Shown here piece after piece: positions 51,201-61,895 of a stretch of 64,000 bases of DNA (the first letter of the stretch is position 1; each line of letters opens with the position of its first letter). The notes under the pieces are model-generated. The model was not told the origin of the DNA and searched no databases. It saw nothing but the letters and a program-made list of their open reading frames with translations. Source of the stretch: Liolophura sinensis (lineage: Eukaryota > Mollusca > Polyplacophora > Chitonida > Chitonidae); the NCBI RefSeq assembly GCF_032854445.1, contig NC_088304.1, positions 18,761,850 to 18,825,849 of the forward strand, read 5' to 3'. A program made the position numbers and the translations under genes.

Positions 51201-54200
51201 CCTGGTCAAAACGCTTGTGATAATTGCGGCCCTCGACTTCCACCTGTCTCTCGTTGCGATCAACCGTCACTTTCAATCCCCCTGTCTCCTTGCTGCTATG
51301 GCCTGGGCCTGACCTTGTCCTTTTCCTTTCACGTCGTCGTCTGTTCTTCCGTTTTCCCTGATGATCAGTAATGTCACTTTCAGCATCGCTGTCACCACGA
51401 AGATGCCGACTACCATCCCTTGGATTTCTGGTGAGGCTATCAAAGCTAGATCGTCGATTTGTCGAGCCTCTTGATGGCTTTTCTGCATGTACACTGGGAT
51501 TGTGCTGCCTTTCTGGGATTTCTTTGGCGGTTTGTTTTCCTGATAGCTCTCGCCTGTTTGCAGCTCTGCTGGAGTCTCCCTTTTTCCCTGAGCCTCGCTG
51601 AGCGTTTCTGGATTTTCCACGTACTTTTTCTGAAGAGGACTTAATGTTAGATTCCTTGAGAACATCCTCATCTTCATTGCCTAGTTCTCGCTCCACTTCC
51701 TCACTCCAGTCCAGCACCCTGGGAGCCAGAGCATCGATCTCATCCAACTGGAGGTCAGATTCAGCATCTGTTTCATTGTTCTTGCCTGCTGCGTATTTGT
51801 CCGCCACATCATTTTCCCCAGTCCCATTCCCATTGCTGCCATTTCCGTTCCTCTGCTTTCGTTTTGCCAGCGAGTATCTCTTGGATTTTCCTGCCGGAGA
51901 GTCCTGGCATTGCTTACTCTGGGAATCACTCAGTTCTGTAGAATTCTCCATAGAGCTTCCGTCCAATGCGGGCCTCTCAACTGTTTTACTCCCTCTGCCA
52001 GACTTATCCGTCCACTTCTCCTCTCTCCCGGATGTATAGCTGGTCTCTTTAGAGAAGGAATCAGACACTCCCTGGTTGTAATCCCCCAGACAAACATTGC
52101 TGCTGTCCCCACTAGGAAGCCCCGATCCTCCTCTCTCAAAGATCATAGTCTTCAGGAACCCTGTGCCCGGTTCCGCAGACTTAGGGGAACTAAGATCCTC
52201 ATTCACCACTGTGATGCACATCTTCCGCTCTTTGGCTTTGATGATGTTGACTTTCCGCCTGTGCGAGCCAGCAGGAGACAAGACTTCCTCTTCGCTCTGT
52301 TCAGGTGGATCGGGAGAGAATTCACTGTCGGCATCATCATGTGCAATCTCTGATGGCACATCCTCAGAATCTTTCTCCTGTAGCTTGCCTTTAGGAACAT
52401 AAATCTGGATATCGGGCCGTCTCCTTTTACCTCTGGCATCTGCACCTGATTTCTTTTGGTCCAGACCTGAAAGACAAAATGTAATAATTTTTCATTCACA
52501 ACACATTTCTACCACAACAACTTATTCATTAATGTGACAAGTCACAAGTAACACTGTACTATGGGTGGAAAACCATAGCGCCTAGCGTAAATAGCAACCT
52601 TTCTCAAGGTACATGACAAACCTACTGAGTACAAACCTCCTGGCTGCAAATCTCCTGACTACAAACCTCCTCCCTACACACCTCCTTGCTGCAAACTTTC
52701 TGACTTCAAACCTCCTTGCTGCAAACCTCCTGACTGTAAACTTTCTGACTACAAACCTCCAGACTACAAACCCCTGACTCCAAACCTCCTGACTACAAGC
52801 CTTCTGATTGAAAACCTCCTGATTACAAACCTCCTGACTGTAAACCTCCTTACTACAAACCTCCGAACTTCAAACTTCCTGACTTCAAAATTCCAAACTT
52901 CAAAATTCCTGACTGCAAACCTCCTGACTACAAACCTCCTGAATACAAACCCCCTGACCTCAAAATTCCTGACTACAAACCTCCTGAATACAAACCCCGA
53001 CCTCAAAATTCCTGACTACAAACTTCCTGACTGCAAACCTTCTGACTGCAAACCTCTTGACTAACTCCCTGACAGCAAACCTCCCGTCTACAAACCTCCT
53101 GACTACAAACTCCCTGACTTCAAATTCCTGACTACAAACCTCCCATCTACAAACCTCCTGACTGCAAACCTTCTGACTGTTAACCTCCTGACTACAGCCA
53201 GAGAGAGCTTCATCACGTTTAATTGTTTATCACTCAGAAGAAAGTCCCACTGACTAGCAGCCCACAGACCACATATTAGACTGAAGTACTTTATGGGTCT
53301 ATTCCACACAGATGTATCTGACTTAAGTCAATATATAAAAACTTTTTACCATGCTTAATTTTTGGTACTGGAAGTTAAAGTTTCAACAAATTTGTCTTAA
53401 AATAATGTTGACGAGGTGGACAAAACCTAAAAAATTGGTTTGAGACAGAAATTCACAGTATGCCTGGCATACATTTGTATCAGAAAAAGAAATCAGATGA
53501 ATAGGATTTCACACTGAATATAAATAACATTAGCTACATGGTTATTCATTGAAAATATACTGAATTACCCAACACATTATACATACGTTAGTATATGTGG
53601 TCAGTAAATATGAAGCCGCAGACCCCATATCATTCACTAAGTAATAGCGTAACAGATTTATCACCTAAAAGACTATCAATTTAGCACAAAAGGCCGATGT
53701 ACCAGCAAGTCACTTTGTGATCTCACTGATCTGACAGCCGAACGAAGGGAGATAACCTCAGTTGGATTTTCGGCTGTCCACCTGATGCAGGATCAGAAGT
53801 AAAGTTCAATTATACACCTGTATCACACCTAACTTAAAGAGCTACTACAGTGTGAGGATGTGAACATCTTAAAAGCAATGTTAAATGATAAGGATCGATA
53901 TACATGTAGTCTGAATTGCTCTAGTAAACTGTACAAAAATTTCAATGTATTAAAACTGCTGTCGTTAGTTTCAGAGGATGACGCCGAAACAAAATTTTTC
54001 GGTAGTTTCCAAATTTGCCTGGTGTGACGTCATGCAAGAATACTTAGCGTCACCCATCACTGACGTATAGCAACAAATGATGTCGTACTTTCAAATGGGC
54101 ATGACATCCTAAGGTATCCTTGATATTATATTTATATTTCCTCCTAGATTCACTAAGAACTTGGGACAGTTAAATACCTAGGCTTGGGGTATCCTCTTCT

Positions 54201-56895
54201 GCCCGTAGCTGGAGATCCTGGACACCTCTGGTACATACGCCTACTACCTCCTCCTCTGAGCATGTCTTAATGGAGGTGGGGGAGGGCATGTCACTGGGGT
54301 CTTCTCCACCTTTACAATCACTCTCATCTTGTGAGCTGGAGACTTTCCTCAGTCGCGATACTCCCGGCCTGTAAATGCTCCTCTCAGGGCGCTTTGTCTT
54401 CTTCTTCTGACTATCCTTGGACGAACTGTCAACTGTTTTAAAAACATAATTACATGTTCCATAAATCTGACAAGTTTTCACTGCTGGAAATGTTTATCAC
54501 AAGTGTGAAAAACAATGTGCCCACCTGGTGGTTAGTCTCCTGAGGCCACCTGCACAACACGATCGCAAGCGAAGTCAACTGTAACTACCCTAGCAACCAT
54601 CAACTTAGCCTATGATCACACTGTGTTATTGGCCCTTATCACAGATACAATTTTAGGTCATTTAAAACACTTATTTTATGACTATTAAATGACATAATAC
54701 TAATTAATCAAGTAATCATATTATTGTTTAGTACTCGATGTATACACATACCTGTCAACTATCATGTTTTACAACATGAGTGTCGTGCTTTTTAATTAAA
54801 AATCACGTTCTCACAGTCAATGTATTAAATCTGACATTTTTTACCTCAACAATATTTCACAATCTGTTTTCATCTTGTATAACAATGAAACATGTATTAA
54901 CTTGACAAAAATGGACGGTTGAAAATACACAAAAATGTTTTCTCCTGGGGACTTTGCCCCCTAGACTCCCAAAGGAATTTGCTCTGGACCCGAACCTGGG
55001 CCTACATCCTCAGGAATCTGGTATTTTGGGTTTCTGAAGTTTGTGGGCGTGTCTGGGGTGACATCTCCAGTAAATGTATGCAGGGCCATACCTCAAAAAA
55101 TATTACAGGCTCTGATCCCAAACTTTAATGGTGACATTTTGACTGGGCATAAAGAAATTTTAAAAATGCACCTCAAAATGATTCTTTCTAAGACCTTTTA
55201 AGTCTGTGAATTAAAAGAAATTTGTGTGAAAACTAAACTTTTATTGGTAAGCCATTGTATTTTTGTTTAATTTATGTCTTAGGTTTTAATAAAGCTTGTT
55301 TAGTTTAGGCGTCCAACAGTTTGGGAGCCCAAACATTTTCCAGAACTCTAGATGCGGCCTTGGTGTGATGTAATTATTACAGACGCATCATGCTCTGCAC
55401 GTCTATTTGTGATAAATCTGGGCCACCTAGAGGTAAGAACTAGGCTAAACATGTACAGAGAACACTACAATAAATAATCCTGTCTGCAATGCGACAGCAT
55501 GAGCGTTACTTCGTGCGATTATTCGATGCAGCATTCGTTAGAGTGTCTCCGCAGCCAATGCATTGACAACTGTGGGTATACTACGCTTTCAATCCACTCC
55601 AGCAACAAATCCTTGTCCGATGCGTTAAAAGATATGGCATGTTCCATTCTCTCAGTGTTAATGTGTGCCTTAAACGAATCGCAAGGAAACATCCTACCTT
55701 ATTTATGTAATTCCCATTCTCAGAAAACTAACTCAAGTGCAATCGTAAACACAATTGGATGATAGTGGAAGTATTACTAAAGAACTTTCCCACACTTGAC
55801 CCATACCGGTGGAAGGCAACTGGTTTTAAACAAACGTTAGACTGCGCAAACAGCAACACAAACGTTATCAACGGCGTATAGTCAGTGTGACAGTGAGAGT
55901 GGGGGAAATTCAACTCCTTTTCTACATTGACCTAGAATTGTTGGCGTCTCCATGATAACAGTGTTAATTTTGTACCCAACGAAGGTCCAGGCTGATTTTA
56001 TCTGTTATCAAATAAGTCTTGTGCAAATAAGACACCAACCTAAAGTTCTAGTTCCCACACCCACCACACCACCAACACATGTCCCTGCTCATTTTACAAT
56101 AGATTTATTACAGCCATATTTTTATTTATTCATATATATATTCTGCACCCATCGCACCACCGCCACGTCCCTACTTGATTTAGAACAGATTTATTATAGC
56201 CATGAAGACTTAGAAGGTATACGCTCCCCAACTAATATTGCCATCCTCCCACTGCTTCACTATGAAGCAGGATTTATGCATAGATACTCAACATGTCGGG
56301 ATTTGCCGAAGAGCATAACCTAAATGAATCTATTCTAAATGAAGTAGGGACATATGCTAGTAGTGCAGTGGGTATGAAAAGCAGGTCTTTAGGTTGGTGT
56401 CTTTTATTTGTGCGAGACTTGTTCGATAAGAAAGACAATCGGCCTGGACCTTTGTTCAGTACGAAATTAACACTGTAATTAAGCGTCCAGACTTCAACGA
56501 CGCTAGGCCAGTATAAGTGAAGGAGTTGGATTCTTTCGGGGATAGGTAACAATTTGTGAGCCTGTTGCAAACACAATCGTGCTTGACACCTGTTGTAAAT
56601 CTCATCTGTGTCACATCACATCCACAACCATGTTGTATCAACGGTCATGTAGTTTCGGTTTGCTTAACCGTAACGTGAAAACGGCGTTTCACAGAAATTC
56701 TCAACGGACAACCATGAACACAAAAGCAATGACAATTCAGGAAGGTGTGCTCATAATGACACAGCCGAAATAACATCAATCTACAATAAATGTTTAACCT
56801 TCTTTCGCTTTTGTCGATGCAGCTAGTTTGTTTCTGTGTGCGATTTCTTCCAAATCTCTGTACGTGACTCGCACAACTTCTCTTTCCTCTGCCAT
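30280..56895 (-). CDS. SMG6 (EST1A), PIN-domain endonuclease of nonsense-mediated mRNA decay
   Basis: Twenty coding exons: 56895-56799, 54432-54178, 52466-50660, 50425-50264, 48508-48325, 47310-47093, 46645-46567, 45826-45716, 45029-44853, 44013-43952, 42151-42006, 39162-38907, 38271-38174, 37038-36935, 36036-35860, 35478-35338, 34445-34295, 33945-33725, 31765-31684, 30410-30280. All have AG/GT borders and matching phases; the sum is 4659 nt, 1552 residues (human about 1419). Two exon-junction-complex binding motifs lie at the N-terminus, then a low-complexity stretch, a 14-3-3-like TPR region and a C-terminal PIN domain. SMG6 cuts mRNAs near premature stop codons in the cytoplasm and also binds telomerase-related factors in mammals. 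No frameshift or missing catalytic acid is seen. Start: MAEEREVVRV, in the usual SMG6 position. UTR exons were not resolved. Confidence 0.97.
30626..30745. repeat. 27-nt perfect inverted repeat in SMG6 intron 19
   Basis: Positions 30626-30652 (starting TCACCAGATTAAAACAGAAG) are the reverse complement of 30719-30745. The loop is 66 nt and holds one donor-like copy (GGTAAGG on the minus strand). A second copy of the right arm lies near 31088-31114. Confidence 0.85.
30653..31683 (-). repeat. Minisatellite copying the exon 19 splice donor, 14 copies
   Basis: Units of about 62-75 bp (some blocks larger) fill intron 19. On the minus strand each contains ATGCCCAAATCTAGAG followed by GTAAGGCACTGG, the last 16 bases of exon 19 plus its 5' splice site, with few changes. 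I count 14 copies beyond the real donor at 31684|31683. A higher-order block of about 365 bp is duplicated (30665 and 31029 starts). Confidence 0.9.
33092..33119. repeat. Poly-C/CT low-complexity tract
   Basis: CCCCCTCCCCCCTCCCCCC-type tract in SMG6 intron 18. The minus (transcribed) strand is G-rich. Confidence 0.8.
36455..36675. repeat. Two-copy tandem repeat of about 120 bp in SMG6 intron 14
   Basis: A T-rich stretch followed by GTGGTCTATTTTGTGAATGA and GAACCACCAxTCTTTGAAGT occurs twice with a few mismatches. Confidence 0.85.
37466..37798. repeat. 30-bp minisatellite in SMG6 intron 13, about 11 copies
   Basis: Unit CATAATAGCCTGTTCACACG plus AAATATAGTG. The minus strand is open in more than one frame, giving spurious frames such as 37434-37823. 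It is not adjacent to a splice site. Confidence 0.93.
38383..38505. repeat. 21-bp minisatellite in SMG6 intron 12, about 6 copies
   Basis: Unit GTAGTCTGTCAGTGGTTTGCC repeated about six times with few changes. Confidence 0.9.
39451..40706. repeat. 43-bp minisatellite in SMG6 intron 11, about 28 copies
   Basis: The unit runs from AGATCTCTAAACATGCTTAG through TGACAGGACTCAACCACC to ACATG. A longer variant adds TACATCCATC. Variants (ATG or ACG; GACT or GATT) occur in recurring order, suggesting higher-order duplication. Confidence 0.95.
40707..41085. repeat. 49-bp minisatellite in SMG6 intron 11, about 7 copies
   Basis: The unit is ATCCATCGGGTCTTCAATTA plus AAAGAGCTTACAGACTCTACACAGATTAC. It abuts the 43-bp array, with which it shares ACATCCATCAGATCTTCAAT-like sequence. 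Confidence 0.9.
41088..41351 (+). mobile_element. tRNA-derived SINE, copy 1
   Basis: The head GCCTCTGTGGCTCAGAAGG (A-box) is followed by GAGTTCAAGTCC (B-box), a body with TTTCCTCCCACCATAAAACT and the tail ACACCGATCAAATACATAAA. It lies in SMG6 intron 11, antisense to the gene. Confidence 0.88.
41765..41895 (+). repeat. Dispersed repeat copy in SMG6 intron 11
   Basis: Related to 28470-28605 and to intron 1 of the hydrolase genes (1641-1724), with blocks CATTTTTGACAGGTCACA and TTAGCGATAAAA. Confidence 0.5.
43099..43352 (+). mobile_element. tRNA-derived SINE, copy 2, with perfect 13-bp target duplication
   Basis: The element runs from GGGGGCCTCCGTGAATCAGT to an (AAAT)n tail. TGATTGATTTTAG occurs at 43086-43098 and 43353-43365, directly flanking it. 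It lies in SMG6 intron 10. Confidence 0.93.
44214..44325 (-). mobile_element. SINE 3' fragment, minus orientation
   Basis: AACGCCATACTCAAGAGTATTTCACTTGTA and GGTTTCCC-like blocks match the reversed SINE 3' half; the head is missing and the match is loose. Confidence 0.5.
44436..44852 (-). repeat. Minisatellite copying the exon 9 splice donor, about 20 copies
   Basis: The unit is 20 bp, on the minus strand CCTGTAGAGGTGAGCTGATG. The real exon 9 end is CCTGTGGAG|GTGAGTTGATG, with two differences in 20. The array starts at the donor (44853|44852) and extends into intron 9. Many copies keep GGTGAGC or GGTAAGC. Confidence 0.88.
45853..46098 (-). mobile_element. tRNA-derived SINE, copy 3 (minus)
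   Basis: The reversed copy carries the B-box GAGTTCAAGTCC near 46012-46023 and the body TTTCCTCCCACCATAATGCT at 45900-45920. It lies in SMG6 intron 7, in the sense direction. Confidence 0.85.
46982..47010. repeat. GT/AT-rich microsatellite
   Basis: TTGTGTGTGTGTATGTGTATG run in SMG6 intron 6. Confidence 0.75.
47665..48324 (-). repeat. Minisatellite copying the exon 5 end and splice donor, 8 copies
   Basis: Units of about 66-90 bp in intron 5. On the minus strand each has the last 30 bases of exon 5 (coding RTDLLTVLDE), then GTAAGCAGTGTGTACTAT. Most copies are one or two bases from the real exon end at 48325; the farthest, near 47690, is most diverged. Confidence 0.9.
50660..52466 (-). other. 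SMG6 large exon 3 (low-complexity region)
   Basis: This 1807-nt exon encodes residues 118-720. It opens with a second EJC-binding-like motif (RRPDIQIYVPKGK, about 133-145); the first, RPERSIYRPGVSRLR, is in exon 2 at about 47-61. The rest is rich in Ser, Glu, Arg and Lys and probably disordered, ending in a Pro/Tyr-rich segment (YPHYPMGNPDQYYYSYPG). The motifs let human SMG6 bind the exon junction complex core. Confidence 0.9.
52612..53195. repeat. 15-bp minisatellite in SMG6 intron 2, about 35-40 copies
   Basis: Unit CTGACTACAAACCTC with many variants. As the period is a multiple of 3, the minus strand keeps an open frame encoding FVVRR-type repeats (52764-53006), not a gene. Confidence 0.93.
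53880..54900. other. SMG6 intron 1 edge and exon 2 with short dispersed repeats
   Basis: Exon 2 (54432-54178) lies here. GATACATGTAGTCTGAATTGC near 53895 recurs at 59310, and AATGTATTAAATCTGACATT near 54819 recurs at 58927, so pieces of one unknown dispersed element flank both places. Confidence 0.4.
54901..56798. other. SMG6 intron 1, no further gene seen
   Basis: About 1.9 kb. A plus-strand frame of 87 codons (55499-55762) has no recognisable domain. Confidence 0.6.
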
Positions 56896-57640
56896 TTTTG
56901 TTTTCATCCCTTGACTTTATTTGACTCTACCCGCTGGAGAGGGCCAGGTCTGGTCGGTTATCTCCCCTTGATCACTTTGGGCGAGTGAGTACGGTACTTT
57001 TGTGTTTAACGTCGTATTTAACAATTTTTCGTTCATGTAACGACGTTTGACCTATTTGAAAGATAAGAACGTGTGTGCCATCAACGTTTTCCCGAGTTTA
57101 AAAATAAAATGGGATTCGTGGATTGAAGAATGACCAAGGGATAGATAACACGTGCATCAGTTACTGTATTGATTATAGAATTACGACTAAAGATAATCAT
57201 AATTCTATTTCGCTTTTTTTTTTCTTTTTTTTCTTTTTTTAACGAATTTCGCATACCGGTTAGATTCGCATACCGGTGCAAGCCTACAGGTGCAAGTTCC
57301 CTCCTGTTCGGTCGGGATCATAAGAGTAAAATAATTAATTTGTTAGCATTTCGTGGAGAGTAAAAGCAGTCTCCGCGTCGGCAAAATCCGACCATTGGAT
57401 ATTTAAGACAAAAATATTCCGATCATCCGTTTTAAGTCAAGAGGTAGCTATAGCTAAGGTCGGAGGTAACTTAACATCGGGTACGGTACTCCGGATTCCT
57501 CCACTTCCAAACCTGACGACATGCAGCCATATAACTGAAAACAGCAACTAATCAATCACTTCTTTCAGAGGCATTTAGGAATTGGGATGGTATAGATTGA
57601 CAGAGGCATTACTTAAGGATAACAATTCCTGGATTTATTG
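56896..57640. promoter_or_regulatory. SMG6 5' flank
   Basis: The start codon context AAAATGGCAGAGG resembles a YY1 site overlapping the ATG. No TATA box was seen close upstream. A short direct repeat TTCGCATACCGGT occurs twice near 57248-57275. Confidence 0.3.
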
Positions 57641-58625
57641 TGTTGGTGACGTTTCGATGTAGGTTCTTACATCGTTATCAAACCATATGAAGATACAGAG
57701 ATACAAGACAACATATATACAGTAAGAGAGTGAGTGGTGTCAAAAACAGGCAACAATGTAACATAGATAGTAACTACAGGGTAATGGCTTCAGGGTTTAA
57801 GGCGGTCACTGTCTAATCTGATGAGGTCATTGTAGGCCCTCGGTAGGTCGCACCCGCTGTCTCGGTTAAGCTGTGGATTGTGTCGTCGGATCATGATGGC
57901 TTCCAGCAGTTTCCTTCTTTTATAGTCTGACTGGTTGTTTTGTAGGGTATGAACTGTGTTCCATTGGAGTTGGTGTTCTGGATGGGCTCTGATGTGGTCA
58001 CTGAGGGCTGATTTTCTATCTAATTTTTTCTACTGAGGCCTTGTGCTCTACAATTCTGATATTGAGTGGTCTACCGGTTTCTCCAATGTATTGCTGTTGA
58101 CAATCACAATTAATGCAGTACACAGATCCTTTGGGTTCTTCCCTATGGGTTGGCTGTTTTTTTCCATTGGCTTTGAGTAGGGTTTTAAGGTTAGAGGCGG
58201 AGGTAAACGTTGTTTGTATGTTCAGTTTGTCATGCAGGAGTCTTCTTATCTGGTAGCTTGGAGTGCCTATATACGGAATGGTTATATATATATTGGGGTG
58301 GTCGGGTCTCGTTGTTCTGGTCTTGTTAGTCGGATTGAGGGTTTTGCTGATCGTTCTCTCCACTAATTGTGTGGGGTATCGGTTTTGGGTGGTGAAGGCT
58401 GTTTTGAGGTGATTTATTTCTTCTTGGAGGTTGATGCTGGATATCTGTAGGGCTCGTTTCGTTAGGGTAGATACTATTCCTCTCTTGATCCGATTAGGTT
58501 GGTTAGATTGGTAATTCACGTATTGGTCTGAGTGTGTGGGTTTGCGGTATACTGAAGTGAGGAGTTTGTCGTACCTCTTGCTTGCTAATAAGTACATCAA
58601 AGTATACCGGAGCCAGATAGACCTA
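57600..58625 (-). mobile_element. Penelope-like retroelement, 5'-truncated, GIY-YIG domain
   Basis: The minus-strand frame 58600-58016 has the end of the RT domain (TSVYRKPTHSDQYVNY), a linker, and the GIY-YIG part with GSVYCINCDCQQQYIGETGR and RIVEHK. After a six-A run near 58021-58026 the sequence continues in another frame (DRKSALSDHI to DSDRLKP) and stops at 57790-57792. Penelope-like elements use a GIY-YIG endonuclease for insertion. Most of the RT is missing, so this copy is dead. A hairpin motif lies downstream at 57649-57685. Confidence 0.88.
57649..57685 (-). ncRNA. Degenerate hammerhead-like hairpin in Penelope element tail
   Basis: The minus strand reads TTGATAA, then a 7-bp stem (CGATGTA/TACATCG) overlapping GAAAC. 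A hammerhead core needs CUGAUGA before stem II and GAAA after it; two core bases differ here. Hammerhead motifs are known in Penelope-like elements. Activity is unlikely. Confidence 0.25.
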
Positions 58626-59451
58626 TAGGCTGCATGGAGAAGGGCATATTTTTTTTTGAATACTCATATTCGTATTTGGGTTCAGTGATAAAAAAAAATA
58701 CAGATGTGAAAGCCAGGTAAGTTTGGTGATATAAGCTATTATGTTTTCATTCATTTTATTTGTATTGATCCCGGGAGTAGGATCGAGAGATCGTGTAAAC
58801 AATAAAAATCCGCGCGGAAATATATTTAGGCCTACTGCATTCTATTATTAACTTTAAAGTAAAAGTAAAGGAAAGCTAAAACATGAAGTAAGGTTTATCA
58901 GCCAGTCAACTGAATACCATGTGTAAATGTATTAAATCTGACATTTTTTAGCTCAACAAAATTCACGCTGACTATTCACCTCGGCCATGGAGGCCTCGAT
59001 TTTTTTAATATTTATATTCTGAATAAAATACAGTGTAAGATTTCATGAATGCCATGTTAATGTTTCGCGTTTCTTGTATAATCTGTTACTTGACGCTGAG
59101 GGGACCGTGTAGAAATTAGCCTATACAAATTCCAGACCAGCAACACCCTTCAACTGATCACGTGGTCATCTGCTCATTCCAACCAGCCATAGATGCCTAT
59201 AGAAACAAGACATCAGCCACGATGATCAACACATGTGAAATTAGAAAAGTTCTGTTGTATTTTCATAAGCCGTCTTCAGCGGTTTTTTAGAGTTGGTGTT
59301 GAGGATCGGGATACATGTAGTCTGAATTGCGCTGGTGAGACCCTCCTGGGCAATATGTTGCGTTATCACGCTATAATCACTTGACCATTGAGGCCCCGAC
59401 GGCATAATTACATGTAGTGCCCCTATTTATATTCAAATAAATAAGTAAATA

Positions 59452-60935
59452 ATATTTTCAGACAATATCTTTGTTCAGGGAGTCGCGAACTCCGATATGC
59501 CGAACCGATGTAAACACTACAAGACCGAGGTAAACACTATACAGTCGACACTGCCGATATATAGGACCGACGTAAACACTACAGTCCACGCTGCCGATAT
59601 GTTGGGCCGATGTAAACACTGCAGACGGCGGCTCGATATACACGACCGTACGTAAACAGTATAGCCAATGCTTCCGATATACAGGACCGACGAAAACACT
59701 ACAGCCGAAGCTGCTGATATATAGGACCGACGAAAACACAAAAGCCAAAGCTGCCGATATACTGAACCGACGTTAACACTACAGCCGAAGCTGCCGGTAT
59801 ACAGAACCGAAATAAACACTACAGCCGAAGTTGCTGATACAGAGGACCGACGTAAAATTTGCAGCCGAGGTTGCTGACATAGAGGGCCGACGTAAAGATT
59901 ACAGCCTGCGGGCCGATATACAAGACCGACATAAAAACTATAGACGAAGCTGCCGATATACAGGGCCGAAATAACTACTACAGCCGACGCTGCCGATATA
60001 CAGGACCGACGTAAACATTGCAGCCGGCGGCTCGATATACAGGATCGACGTAAACACTACAGCCGACGTTTCCGATATACAGGACCGACATAAACACTAT
60101 AGCCGAAGCTGTCGATATACAGGATATACGGAAACACTACAGCCGAAGCTGCCAATATAGAGAACCGACGTAAACTTTGCAGCCGAAGTTGCCAATATAG
60201 AAGTCCGCGGTAAAAACTACAGCCGAAGCTGCCGATATGCAAGCCGACGTAAACACTACAACCGGGGGCTCGATATACAGGCCCGACGTAAACATTACAG
60301 CCGACACTGCCGATATACATGCCCACGTAAACACTACGGCCCACGCTGCCCATATACAGGCCCGACGTAAAGATTACAGCCGGCGGGTCGATATACAAGA
60401 CTGACATAACCACTACAGCCGACGCTGCCGATATACAGGGCCGACATAAACACTACGCCGACGCCGCCGATATACAGGGCCTACGTAAACACTACTAGCC
60501 GAAGCTGCCGATATACAGGACCGACGTAAACACGACAGCCGAAGCTGTCGATATACAGGACCGACGTAAGCACTACAGTCGAAGTTGCTGATATACAGGA
60601 CCGACGTAAACTTTACTGCCGAACTTGCCGATATAGAGGATCGCGATAAATACTACAGCCGACGCTGCCGATATACAGAACCAACGTAAACACTACAGCC
60701 GAAGTTGCTGATATAGAGGACCGACGTAAACTCTACAACCGAACTTGCCCATATAGAGGACCGCGATAAATACTAAAGCCGACACTGCCGATATACAGAA
60801 CCGACGTAAACACTACAGCCGGAGTTGCCAATATACAGGATCGACATAACCACTACAGCCGACGCTGCCGATATACAGGACCGAAGTAAACACTACAGCC
60901 GAAGCTGCCGATATACAGGACCGACGTAAACCGGT
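59452..60935. repeat. 40-bp minisatellite, about 37 copies
   Basis: The unit is CCGATATACAGGACCGACGT plus AAACACTACAGCCGAAGCTG. It is moderately diverged, with occasional 39- and 41-bp units. The minus strand is open in several frames (for example 60057-60413), an effect of the repeat. No splice site or gene is attached. Confidence 0.95.
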
Positions 60936-61184
60936 TGGTCAGCTTAATGGCTATTAGCACCCTGAGGTGATCTGGACCATTTTGAACTTGCGACAGATAA
61001 AATCACCCAGCACATTAATATGATCTGTGTTTTTGAAGGCCCAAAATTGGACACCATTCGAGATTGTCGTGATCTTGGTGACACCTCTGAGGATGAAACA
61101 GCCACTGTATGGGGACCGTAGTGGACCCCTATCAGATTTCTGACCGGCGAGAAAGTCTGGATTCAGAATTCTGATGATAAATTT

Positions 61185-61250
61185 ATTTATTTATTTCATC
61201 CTTCTTTAACGCCATACTGAAGAAATTTCCTCAACATACGACGATACCCT
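61185..61250 (-). mobile_element. SINE tail fragment, minus orientation
   Basis: TTTATTTATTT followed by TTTAACGCCATACTGAAGAA matches the reversed SINE 3' end. Confidence 0.5.
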
Positions 61251-61661
61251 CAGCACAAATCACAAAGGAAAAAAGGAAGTATACAAAGAAAGTATATTGA
61301 TTTAATTAGTTGCCTAGAGCATTCCTGATCTCTTTTCGCCTCTGTTTGCGTGAATTTGTCCTAATTTCTGACTTTGTGTACTGTTTACTGTTTTTCCTTT
61401 GTGGTTTGTGTTGAGGGTTGTTTGTTTCGACGCCTAGATTTACTCTCTACACTTCGATCTCCAAAACCTCAAAACTTGACCGCCATCGTATAAGTGATTA
61501 TGGTATCAACTTAGACAGCAATTAAATATATAAATTAATAAAAGGGCGACATGCAACACTAATGACTTTTGTAAATATTGATGGCTGCTGTGAACAACAA
61601 TGACTCCTGTGAACACTTATCACAGATGTGAATATCGGTAAACATCTAATCAAAATGATAA

Positions 61662-61883
61662 AGCGGGGCCTCCGTGGCTCAGTTGGTTAGCGCGCTAGCC
61701 ACCAATGCGGTCGCTGTGAGTTCAAGTCCAGCTCATGCTGGCTTCCTCCCCGGCTTTACGTAGGGAGGCCTGTCAGTAACCTGCGGATGGCGCTGCCCGG
61801 TTTCCATCCACCATAATGCCGGTCGCCGTCGTATAAGTGAAATATTCTTGAGTACCGCGTAAAACACCAATCAAATAAATAAA
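61662..61883 (+). mobile_element. tRNA-derived SINE, copy 4, with 12-bp target duplication
   Basis: The element has GGGGCCTCCGTGGCTCAGTT (A-box), GAGTTCAAGTCC (B-box) and a tail ACACCAATCAAATAAATAAA. TCAAAATGATAA flanks it at 61650-61661 and 61884-61895. A segment between the boxes is shorter than in the other copies. Confidence 0.92.
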
Positions 61884-61895
61884 TCAAAATGATAA

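Noticed and set aside
50934..51371. 145-codon plus-strand frame and its neighbours at 51644 and 51910
   Set aside because: They are antisense shadows of the long SMG6 exon 3.
52764..53006. FVVRR-repeat protein
   Set aside because: It is a 15-bp minisatellite inside SMG6 intron 2; the frame is open by periodicity.
55499..55762. 87-codon gene inside SMG6 intron 1
   Set aside because: No recognisable domain, signal, or supporting context.
59458..60413. Minus-strand proteins with VYVGPVYR-type repeats
   Set aside because: Same effect of the 40-bp array; several overlapping frames are open.
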